This document shows, piece by piece, positions 13,488 through 23,580 of a DNA stretch of 64,000 nucleotides; positions within the stretch are counted from its first letter, which is position 1; the number at the start of each line of letters is the position of its first letter. The stretch spans positions 16,218,464 to 16,282,463 of the forward strand of contig NC_084814.1 in assembly GCF_963583255.1 (NCBI RefSeq), in the 5' to 3' direction. The DNA comes from Pyrus communis (lineage: Eukaryota > Streptophyta > Magnoliopsida > Rosales > Rosaceae). The notes beneath the pieces are model-generated. The model searched no databases. It was not told where the DNA came from and saw only the letters and a list, made by a program, of their open reading frames with translations. Position numbers and translations under genes: made by a program.

Positions 13488-14185
13488 TCTCCAACCCTAT
13501 TTAGCCAGTAATGCTAGGTTAAAGGCATATAAATTGGGAAACCCAAGGCCACCATCCGACTTGGCTATGCACAGCTTTTCCGAGGAACATCAGTGGATCC
13601 GTTTTTCCCCCTCATCGCCATTCCACCAATAGGATGCAATAGTTTGTTTAAATCATCACAGAAAAACTTTGGGAGAAGAAAACACCCCATGGTATAGATG
13701 GGAATCGCATAGGCAATGGTTTTCACTAGAATGACTTCTTTACCCGCAGCACTTAGTAGCTTTCCTTTCCAACTTTGGAGATGTTTCCAGAGCCGCTCCT
13801 TGATGAATCTGAAACATCTGCTACGGCTTTGACCTACAATGGTGGGCATCCCAAGGTATTTCTCATGGCGACTAACACTGTTAACACTCAGCAGCCGCGT
13901 AAGCGAATATCGAGTTAAAACACCTACATTTATGCTAAAACACACCTCACTTTTAATAAGGTTGACTTTTTGACCAGACGCTAGTTCGTAGGACCTGAGG
14001 GAGTTGAGAACATGCTGGCACTCATCAAATTTGGCATGGCAAAAGATGAGACTATCATCAACGAAAAATAGATGGCTTACTGATAGTGCACCATTGCATA
14101 GGGAAATGCCCCGGATTAACACCTCCCGCTCTAGGGAAGCTATTTGGGAAGACAGGCCCTCAACGCATAATAGAAAGAAATAAGG
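13488..14185 (-). pseudogene. LINE ORF2, reverse transcriptase part
   Basis: The sequence enters in the middle of the RT palm domain at YFFLLCVEGLSS (about 14180) and shows SHLFFVDDSLIFC, carrying the catalytic FVDD (about 14080-14060). ASGQKVNLIKSE, KYLGMP, WKGKLLSAAGKEVILVKTIA and GLGFPNLYAFNLALLAK (near 13540-13500) follow in the normal LINE order. The protein then resumes beyond the inserted gypsy element at 9241. The upstream part (endonuclease and RT fingers) is missing because another insert begins at 14186. Confidence 0.88.
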
Positions 14186-14442
14186 TGTTGAGTGCATAAA
14201 GTTATATTTATATGCCATCTTTTACTTAGGTTTTTGACTTAAAATCTCTATGTATCACAAGGTATTTTGTTGTTTGTATTGTATTTCAGGATGAAAATAA
14301 GGGCATGAAGAAATCATCTTATTTTGAATATTGTAAAAATTGGCCTAAGATCCGCCAGAAGGGCCCTTGCAGAATAGCCAACTTACGAGCTTTGCCCCGA
14401 AGTGCTCAAAACGAATTAGAAAATGGGACAGCAGCCCTCTGC
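14186..14442. other. Unclassified insert truncating the LINE
   Basis: LINE similarity stops at TGTTGAGTGCATAAAG, a TG start as expected of an LTR. Nothing further is diagnostic. The sequence ends where the 3.7-kb duplicated segment begins. It could be a fragment of an LTR element. Confidence 0.35.
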
Positions 14443-15462
14443 TCCTCCGCCATTCGATCTCCAACAGCCCTCTGCTCCTCCGCCATTCGATCTACAACAG
14501 CCCTCTGCTCCTCCGCCACTTCCTCTCGCTCCACCACCTCAAAATCCTCCACACATTTCGTTCTTCCCATATTTTCTCAGCAACCAAACAGCAGAAATTG
14601 AAACCAATTCATGAAATGCCAACACCCAATTCAAACACCGAATAGTTTCATGATTCAGAGCTCGGATTACTACCTAAACTACATTATTCAGTAATCCAAA
14701 CAGAGCCTAAGTAAGAAAATCCAGAAGCAATGAAAGTTATAGATTGCAGATTACCTTTCCTTCCATTCTGAATGCTATTCATCTGAGCTCTGTAGTGGTT
14801 CTCTATGAACTGCTTGGCCTCCGCCACCGTCTCCATCGTCAAGCTCAACCCCGGCACCTGCTCCTCCCAATCATCCATTCTTTCTCTCTCTTCACTCTCA
14901 TGGTATCATCTCTTTCAATTTGGGGCTTGGCTGCTATTTAACCCAACAAACCCATCGCTCCCTACGCTTCACTTTCATCTTTGCGCCACACCTTCCACCT
15001 CCCCGTGTAGCCATGCCTTACTCCCCTGCCACTGCCTCACAAAACCCTACCACATATCCCCCAAATCGGATTCAAGAATTTATCAACCAAACCCCAAATA
15101 ATAAACCCACATATCCGTTGAAGAAATCACTCAAAACCCATAAAAGCTTGAAATTGAAATACTTGGCAGGAGGAAGGGTGGTGATTATGGGGTAGGGTGA
15201 GTGGGAAAGATGAAAGCGAGGGGGAAAAGGGGAGGGAGGAGTTCTTATTTTCTGCTAGGCAAGTCTGACACATGAAGGTTTACAATAATGACATTTTGTG
15301 AAAATGTTATTAAAAGAATATGGGAAAGAAATAAAACAAAAAGAATAAGGGCATTTTAATAATCATAATGATTTCTATTCCAATTCAGAAGAATTAGTAA
15401 ACAACTTATATGAATTTCGTTTCATTTTCTCTCCGATTCCAAACGGTTACGTAAATGAGCCC
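14443..15462 (-). mobile_element. Gene-capturing DNA transposon, left-truncated copy
   Basis: It keeps the right terminal inverted repeat (ACGTAAATGAGCCC) followed by TAA. Its left end is missing because the duplicated segment starts inside the element. The complete version is at 20441-21691. A CCATTCGATCT-containing 32-bp unit is present three times at the left edge (14443-14530) instead of once or twice. Confidence 0.75.
14755..14878 (-). pseudogene. Captured first exon resembling an NDR-type AGC kinase
   Basis: On the minus strand it opens with ATG at 14878 and encodes 41 codons, including VAEAKQFIENHYRAQMNSIQ. It ends at an AG|GTAATC donor (14755/14754). Plant NDR (nuclear Dbf2-related) kinases carry a nearly identical N-terminal segment, AAKQ(F/Y)IENHY..QM, which forms the Mob-binding region before the kinase domain. 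No kinase domain follows, so only a first exon and some flanking intron are present. It lies inside a transposon and should be non-functional. The kinase assignment is from memory of the motif. Confidence 0.6.
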
Positions 15463-15675
15463 TAAGCTCAATTTTGCTCTCCATGGTTCATCTCTCCAAT
15501 CATTTTGTAAGAGGGGTTTGATGTTATAAGGTGTGAAAATGATATTATAGAAAATTTCCTCTCAAAACTCCAACGCACAGTTAAATGTTATGTTGGAGAA
15601 AATATGTTTTTATTTAAATATTTTAAATGCTATGTTTTTTGTCCGTTGTGGATTTTATATTTGGGTTTATTACAA

Positions 15676-15711
<36 letters not shown>

Positions 15712-18117
15712 CTAAATTGTCTTTAATCTTACTTTTTGATGAGCAGTAATCTCCTCCACTACTTTCGAAACGTGAAAAAGCTTTCTCACATTAATTGATG
15801 GGATCCCTTCTCTAAACAGAGAAGAAGATTAGGTCAGATTATGTCCTTATACTTTTTTTTTGTTCTGTTTGAATATTTACAGTTTTGATTTCACCGTTTT
15901 GGTTTTCTTCAGTTTTGATTCTTTAAGATTTTCAAGCCCTTGAATCTCAAAATTTGCAACGTATATTTTATTGTCTTGCATATATATATGTTCCCTATTT
16001 AGAAGAAAACATGCAAAAGAAAAAGAAACAACATCTTATTACTTTTTTTTTTAATTGAGTTCTGAAAGCAACATATAGAAAATGTGTGAGTTCGAAGGTT
16101 CTTTCATTGTGCAAAGAAGAACCTATCAGAAGAAGAAGGTTCTAGACTGTTTTTTCTTGGGGACGACGTGGTGTTTGTAAATTGCTTGCACACTTTGGGC
16201 AAAGCAGCGAAACGTCTTAAAGAAACCGACTTAGTCCGCAACTCATCCCAAGAATCATTCACCACTCAAGACTTCTACATTTTTTTGGGTAATTTCGTTC
16301 CTTTATATTTCAGAATTCAACATGTTTTCTCTATATTCTTAATATTGTTATAGGATGATGGATGTATGGGCATGTGTTTTCCATCTAGTAGCTAATGGCT
16401 GTAAGAAGACAGCTTTGGTGTTCTGTAGCTATTAGTCTTAGCAGCCGACTGACTCTAATTATAGTCATTAAACCACCTCCATCTTACTTGATTTCCGTTG
16501 GATACTTTTCAACTTATTTAAGCTTTCGGTACTTACTTTTCAATGTGACTATATATAGTGGCTTAGCTATATTCTACATGCCCAGAGAAATATGGGTTAA
16601 CTGCGAACCCAACCAAAATTTTACACGACTAAAACTCGCATTGGCCTTAACTCGGAGTGATGATCACCCTCCTAAGCCACTACCTCGCGTTTTAGACTAC
16701 CACACGTCACTGATTATGCATGAAAGCAATCTTCCCACAAGCTTTCCCGTGTGAAAATGGTAATTAAGTGTTATTAAAAATACAATTAGCCGTCTCATGG
16801 ATGAATTAATTGTTTACTGACTTGTGATTAATGCAAAAGAAATTACTAGAAATCTATAAAAAATAAATTAAAAAAATAAATCCCAAAAGTGAGAGAGGGG
16901 GCGTTTCCTCTCCTATTGCATGATACATTTGTGCGTGTGTATGTGTATATATTATTTTGTGTTTATTTAGAATTTTTTCAAATGAAGATTAATTCTCGGA
17001 GAGGAAGTGAATTAACCGGCTAAACACTGATTAAGGTTCCTAAAACCGACCAAACATTGATCCTATCAAGCATAGACAATCGGTTAGATGTGCCCAAGGG
17101 CTCACTCTAGTTTTAGATCTCATGAGTGTTATCTTTTTTTGTTAATACGAGTTCTTCTAAGTGATTGATGAATTGTATTGTATTTTTAATGAGTTTGTAA
17201 TTGTAGTAGTCTAGTGTTTTTTGTATGTGCGTTGATTACGTTAACATGTTTGTCCTATGTATGTTGGTTTTTCAATAAGTTTTTATAAATCTAAAATATA
17301 TAAAGGTGTTAAATTATAATTTTCAAATGAAGGGAATAACTTCTTTGAAGAGGAAGTGAATGATATGGTTAAGACTGATCGAGATTACTAAAACCGACCA
17401 AACTTCCCATCAAGCATAGATAATCAGTAGTTAGATGTGCCCAAGTGATTTCTTCCAATTTTGTTTAACATTGTTGTTTGGAAGGAAGTGAAGGGAGAAC
17501 CCGCCAGACTTGTGACTCAGATCATGAGATATGCATGCTTGCACTTCAACTCAACTGCATAGGGGACCGGATCACATAACAGTGTTTAGAATCCGACTAT
17601 ATCCGGCTGTAGGGCCTCTGCTGAGATATTAGTCACTACTAATTTTAGAAAAAATGCAAGACTAATATAAATGGAGTCTACCACGTGCGTTTTACTGGTT
17701 GAAATCCTGTCACTTGGCATCCTTTAGATACCTTTATGTGGTAAATCTTTGACCTAATCTTGATTAGTAAGCTAAGCAAATCTAAATACTAATAAACTAA
17801 TGGAAACATGGTGCGAGTAGTATTACTAGTGTTATTGTGCTTCTAGGAGTTTGCCTAATAAAATTATTCTGTGTGTTTTTTTAATGAAGCCCTTGTTTTC
17901 AGAAAGATTGAAATAGATTATTATTCAACTGAAGAAAAATGATGCGCAGAAGGGAATCTAAAGAGTCAATTTACAAAGACAGATGGTACAATATAATTTG
18001 CTTATGGCAGATGATGAGGATGTTCATGTTTTCTTGTCCAAGTTTTCCCAAAAAAAAAAAAATTAAAAAAACAAAACAAAAAAAAAAAACAAAAAACAAA
18101 AACGTGCCACCTTCATG

Positions 18118-18500
18118 AGTATCGGCCTCGATATCGTTAAGGGAGTGAAAGGATGGCCAGAATTTCACTGTAAATGTGTAGTCTTTGATGAACCAGGGGT
18201 TACCCTCCATGAGTCTTTTGGCCATCTCTTCCTTATCCACCGTGATGGCATAGACGTTCTCCTTTGCCCTAATAATCCGGATCCCCCTATCTTGTTCTAG
18301 GTCGAGCAGAGGATTTCTTTAACGACGCTTTGGGAGGGTTCATGGTCGGCGATAAGTCGTCCCGCAAGGTGGATGGAGTTATCTAACCGTTCATCCAAAA
18401 CGAGGCTATTTTCCAAAGTGATGTTGAGCCCATCGATGATTTCATCTTCAGGACCCATGGTTACAAAACCCAACAAAACTGGACAATAATCCACTGAGGA
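18118..18500 (-). pseudogene. LINE ORF1-like (DUF4283) fragment
   Basis: The minus-strand reading gives LAGRLIADHEPSQSVVKEIL, then after a short frameshift KRLMEGNPWFIKDYTFTVK and WPSFHSLNDIEADTHE at about 18150. The EGNPWFI..HSL.DI pattern is the hallmark of the plant LINE ORF1 DUF4283 domain. It is cut at 18117 by the duplicated segment. It could be the 5' part of the same LINE whose RT is at 13488-14185, since strand and order agree, but that is inference. Confidence 0.7.
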
Positions 18501-20437
18501 TACAAGAGGAACCTCGCATGGGAGGAAGGCAAGGCAACACTTTGTGTAGATCAGACAAGGCCCGCTGATTGGCCCTAAGCAGCTACCAGCATGTAGTGGA
18601 ATCTTGACAATGCCAAGACGGACATAAAGTTTAAAAAAAGATAAGGTTTCATTGGAAAATTATTTGATAATTTAGAGCTAGTTCAATTACATATACTTTT
18701 GAGACACCATCTCATGTGTGGCAAAATTTTAAGCCTAACACGTTCATAACACAAATTGGGTGACATAAAACACGTGTGGCAATTGTGCTTCACACATGGA
18801 ACAACTTGTTTTGATGCTATGGAAAAATTTGAAATTCCACCATAAAATCAATTAACAATATAAAAATAACTTAACTAATTATTTATAAGCACATTCACAA
18901 TATGTTGGATTCATCTCTCAACACTCTTAGTCTTACAGTCGACTATTTGTAATGCCTGATGACAACAAATGTGTGGGACGAAATGCAGAACCCATCAATT
19001 GTCCAATTCCATATTTACATCCTTGCACATCTATTGACAACAAAAGCGCCCCCTATTTTGTTCCAAGCAATGAGCTTGAAACCTAGTCATTCGTTTGATA
19101 GTAATCAATATTAAAATTAATTGGATATGCCGTAGTCTTGAAAAGAAGATGAATATAAGAAAATTTTATTACTGCAATTAGAGATATATTTTATTGTGTC
19201 TACAATGTGAATATATCTTTGGTCACAAATTTTTTGACCAGTTGGGCTCAATCTTATTACTATGTATGTGCTTATAATTGATGCGGTGACAACCATAACC
19301 ATGCACATACATTTTCGCAAGAGTAAATTTTGTTCGGAGTTACACTGTAATTAGCGTAATTTATATCTTCAGTAATCTTTTTGTAGTCGTATTGTAAGTA
19401 GATTTCTTATTCTTTTTCGTATTACTTTTATAGCACTACATATAATTTCCTATATGTATATTTTCCCTCCACCATGGAGAAGAATACATGATAGTTCATT
19501 ACTACATTTTCTTCTTCACCAATTAACAAATTAATGACCCCATAGACATGCAAAAATTCACATTGGAGCAACTCCACACGCTATAGATTAAAAGTATTGT
19601 TACTTAGATCACACTTAATTACCTTATTGTACTAGCTAGAGATGAAATATGCATAATGCTACCACCTCTACAAGAAAGTGATAAGTGAAAAGGTTTATAC
19701 ATGCCATACAAATATATAGCATGGAACTACTATTGCCACTTCAAAAATTTAATTGCTCATATGAGTATTTTTCTTTTTAAATATAGAAAGTTTGAAGTTC
19801 ACGATGTTTTTTTTTTTTTTTTTTTTTTTTGAGAGAGAGAAGTTCAAAATGTTAGATATAATTAATAATCAATGATAAATATATCTATATTGAAATAAAT
19901 TCGAATATGCTAATAAACAATAAAATACAATTGAGAATATTGATAGAGTACGAATAAACAAAAATAATTAAACAAATAAACTCAAGATTGAGACTTAAAT
20001 ACCGCAATGTCCTTGAAACAGAAATTCACCCCTACTCTGTGCTTGTGGCTATGTAGGCGTTTGCTTCACCAGGATTGAACGATCTAAACTAAGATTTCAG
20101 CACTAGAAAACTTAGTTTCAGGCGAATTCTTTGTGGTTCTCTCAATATGTTTTGTATTGAAAGGAAGAATGATTTTATCGATTTAATTGATATGCTGATG
20201 CATATATTTATAATAGTCATATACTTGTTTGCAACAAGTTTGAGTTTAGGAGATGACTATTCAACAAAAAAGGTGTGTGGCTTCATCTTTTCCTCAGACC
20301 TTCTTAGACTTTGACAGAAAGAAAAGACGTATTTTCAACATAAAAATTATGCATGTTGAATTAAAAAAATAAAAATTAAATCCGAAATTAAAATATTACT
20401 TAATGGATAACCCACCCCAAAGTCCAATCCTAAGATC
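18501..20437. other. Non-coding, AT-rich region
   Basis: No gene is supported. It holds a T run of about 22 at 19808-19830 followed by GAGAGAGA. A stretch at 18806-18870 resembles one at about 59690-59750 (CCACCATAAAATCA-type words), suggesting old LTR-element debris. Confidence 0.45.
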
Positions 20438-20440
20438 TAA

Positions 20441-21691
20441 GGGCGTATTTACGTATAGGGAATGGATATGGCGGAATTGGAGTCATTCCCTATTCCTGAT
20501 TATTCCTCCGTTTACCAACTTAAGCAGAATGAACAGTTCTGTGGGCCCCACGTAAAATCAGGAATTCAATTCCTGATATTGTCAGAATTGGATTACCTAG
20601 AAGAAGGTAGTATTTGGATTCCAGGGAAAAGGCTCCATCCTGAATCAAATTTTCCTTCCCAAAATACCCTGCATCTTCAGTACTCATTTCCCTCTTCTCA
20701 TTGTCCTCCGCCATTCGATCTCCAGCAGCCCTCTGCTCCTCCGCCACCTCCTCTCGCTCCACCACCTCAAAATCCTCCACACATTTCGTTCTTCCCACAT
20801 TTTCTCAGCAACCAAACAGCAGAAATCGAAACCAATTCATGAAATGCCAACACCCAATTCAAACACCGAATAGTTTCACGATTCAAAGCTCGAATTACTA
20901 CCTAAACTACATTATTCAGTAATCCAAACAGAGCCTAAGTAAGAAAATCCAGAAGCAATGAAAATTATAGATTGCAGATTACCTCTCATTCCATTCTGAA
21001 TGCTATTCATCTGAGCTCTGTAGTGGTTCTCTATGAACTGCTTGGCCTCCGCCACCTTCTCCATCGTCAAGCTCAACCCCGACACCTGCTTCTCCCAATC
21101 CTCCATTCTTTCTCTCTCTTCACTCTCATGGTATCATCTCTTTCAATTTGGGGCTTGGCTGCTATTCAACTCAACAAACCCATCGCTCCCTACGCTTCAC
21201 TTTCATCTTTGCGCCACACCTTCCACCTCCCCGTGTAGCCATGCCTTACTCCCCAGCCACTGCCTCACAAAACCCAACCACATATCCCCCAAATCGGATT
21301 CAAGAATTTATCAACCAAACCCCAAATAATAAACCCACATCTTCGTTGAAGAAATCACTCAAAACCCATAAAAGCTTGAAATTGAAATACTTGGCAGGGA
21401 GGAGGGGTGGTGATTATGGGGTAGGGTGAGTGGGAAAGATGAAAGCGAGGGGGAAAAGGGGAGGGAGGAGTTCTTATTTTCTGCTAGGCAAGTTTGACAC
21501 TTGAAGGTTTACAATAATGACATTTTGTGAAAATGTTATTAAAAGAATATGGGAAAGAAATAAAACAAAAAGAATAAGGGCATTTTAGTAATCATATTGA
21601 TTTATATTCCGATTCAGATGAATTAGTAAACAACTTATATGAATTTCGTTTCATTTTTTCTCCGATTCCAAACGGTTACGTAAATGAGCCC
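20441..21691 (-). mobile_element. Gene-capturing DNA transposon, complete copy (1251 bp)
   Basis: The left end is GGGCGTATTTACGTATAGGG and the reversed right end GGGCTCATTTACGTAAC. TAA lies directly outside both ends (20438-20440 and 21692-21694). No transposase is encoded. It carries a kinase-like first exon on the minus strand and proline/serine-rich low-complexity sequence. A TIR-related element sits at 31966-33002 (CGTGTTTACGTAAAGGGAATG at its right end). The TAA duplication suggests PIF/Harbinger, but the related copy seems to have a longer duplication, so the superfamily is left open. Confidence 0.72.
20983..21106 (-). pseudogene. Captured NDR-kinase-like first exon, second copy
   Basis: It corresponds to 14755-14878. 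It starts MEDWEKQVSGLSLTMEK and continues VAEAKQFIENHYRAQMNSIQ, ending at a GTAATC donor. Residues here (MEK, KQV) look more like the family than those in copy 1 (MET, EQV), so this copy may be closer to the captured original. No downstream kinase exons are present. Confidence 0.6.
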
Positions 21692-22457
21692 TAAGCTCAA
21701 TTTTGCTCTCCATGGTTCATCTCTCCAATCATTTTGTAAGAGGGATTTGATGTTATAAGGTGTGAAAATGATATTATAGAAAATTTCCTCTCAAAACTCC
21801 AATGCACAGTTAGAGCAACTCCAGCGTTGGAGCCCTCCCCCTGGCAATACACTATTCAATCCACCTAATGAACAGTAACTGCCCTTAATGAATAGTAAGT
21901 AGCCCTGGCAATAGAATTTGCATCTCCACTGTTACACTTCAATAGCCCTGGCAATAGGCAATAAAATATTAGTATTTTTTTTATTTATAAAATAATACAA
22001 AATAATTTTAGTTGTAATATCGGATAAGATTTTTAATCGTTCTCGTTGCGCCACGTGTCATTATCCGAAGTATTATTAAATAATACAAAATAATACAATT
22101 ATTGGTGATGGATTTCTGATAAGATTATTAACCAATCACGTCGCGTCACGTGTCATAATCGGTTCACAATCTTTGAGGATAGATTTCCATCAGATTTTTA
22201 ACGAATGACGGCATGCCACGTGTCATAATCTGTTCACAATCTTTGAGGATAGATTTCCATCAGATTTGTAACGAATGACGGCATGCCACGTGGCATTATG
22301 CACAACCTAATCCTTTCTGAATCCTCTATATAATCCACCATCCATCCTCACAAATCTCACACCAAAATTCTCAAGATCTCTATCATTATTCATAGTTTCT
22401 GCTTCCTTATTCACAAAAATCTGTATCATTATTCATAGTTTCTGTTTCTTTCTTTCA

Positions 22458-23141
22458 ATGTCTTCTTTTTCTTCCTCAAGGATGATGTGGGAATTCAATC
22501 AGGAAGAGGAAGAATTGTTTAACGAATCAGAAGCAATCTTCAATCACCAGAGGGTAAGAAATGAGAGGGAAGAGGATGAGGAGCGTCAAATGAGAGATGA
22601 CGAAGTAAGAAGGGGCAGAGCCTCACATTCCCGTCGAGTCATCCAAGCTGCGGCTCACATCTGCAGGCCCAGCCGTTCCGGAAACCTTGATAGAAGCAGG
22701 CAACGACGAGGTATGGAACTCTTGGATGATTATTTTGTTCCTAATAGTGCATTCCCTGATACGTACTTTAGACGTCGTTTTAGAATGGAACGACATTTGT
22801 TCAACAAAATCATGATTGCTGTTTGCAACCATGATTCTTATTTTGTGCAAAAAAAAGATGCTTTTGGTGCTATGGGTCTACTGCCTGAGCAAAAAATTAC
22901 TGCTGCCTTGCGAATGCTTGCATATGGAGCATCTGCAGACCAAGTGGATGAGATAACGAGGATGGGGCAATCAACCATTCTTGAGTCCCTGATGAGGTTT
23001 TGCGGAGCAATCGAATCTATCTACACCGCTGAGTACCTCCGCAAACCTACACACATGGACTTGGAGCGGCTGTTGAAGAAGGCGGAGATGTGTGACTTCC
23101 CTGGGATGATTGGAAGCATTGATTGTATGCACTGGACGTGA
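22458..23141 (+). pseudogene. PIF/Harbinger transposase (DDE_Tnp_4), C-terminally truncated
   Basis: A 227-codon frame begins at ATG 22458. It has an acidic, coiled N-terminus, FRRRFRMERHLFNKIM (about residues 104-119), the helix-turn-helix-like LAYGASADQVDEITRMGQST (about 155-174) and MIGSIDCMHW near the end. That D is the first catalytic Asp of the nuclease domain. The frame stops right after HW, where full-length transposases continue for about 200 residues with the second Asp and the Glu. The deletion joint coincides with the first exon of the Myb-like gene region. The N-terminal half is undamaged, so the loss looks like one deletion event rather than slow decay. Confidence 0.9.
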
Positions 23142-23298
23142 AATAATGTAACAAATAAGTAACAATAAATAATAAATTTTGTACGTAACAAATAAATAAT
23201 ACAAACAATAAATAATAAATTATGTAGATAACAAATAAATAATACAAACAAATAATTATAATGTAAATTTGGGTATCAAATAAATAATATATTGTTAC

Positions 23299-23580
23299 CT
23301 GATCCGAGTAATTTTCCCCACTTCGAATATTACTACTAGCTTGTGCCAAAGCGTCTCTCCACGTACTAAACGATTGGTTAAGTAATTTCCAACGACTGGA
23401 CATCGATTCTTTGGTTCTTTGCCCACCAATTTTCTCAAGAAAATTGGTATGAATAAGACTCCACATTTCTCCCAACTGCATCTCATTACCCGTAAGCGAA
23501 CTATGAGTAACTTCAACCCAGCTAGTACACAATGCAACATCTTCAATAAGCGACCAATTCGTACCTGCACCAGTGGTCAT
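23299..23580 (-). pseudogene. PIF/Harbinger Myb/SANT-like protein, first exon
   Basis: The minus-strand ATG at 23580 starts MTTGAGTNWSLIEDVALC. W.LIEDVALC..WVEVTH is the SANT/trihelix-like start of the second protein carried by PIF/Harbinger elements, which is needed together with the transposase for nuclear entry and DNA binding. MWSLIHTNFLEKIGGQRTKE and LNQSFSTWRDAL follow. The exon ends GATCAG before a GTAACA donor at 23298. Later exons are gone. It has 94 codons with no internal stop. An upstream in-frame ATG exists at 23796, but the family start argues for 23580. Confidence 0.85.

Larger units (their letters stand above)
14443..18117 (+). repeat. Direct segmental duplication, copy 1
   Basis: This 3.7-kb segment is repeated in the same orientation at 20703-26886, apart from a 2547-bp transposon in the second copy. 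In the stretches I compared by eye, such as 16395-16754 against 25163-25522, only a handful of bases per 360 differ, so the event is recent. The segment contains a truncated gene-capturing transposon (14443-15462), an (AT)n tract at about 15680-15707 and otherwise unrecognised DNA, and ends in an A-rich tract followed by CGTGCCACCTTCATG. It has a 119-codon open frame (16395-16754), also open in copy 2, but no recognised domain. The other short frames are not supported as genes. Confidence 0.92.
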
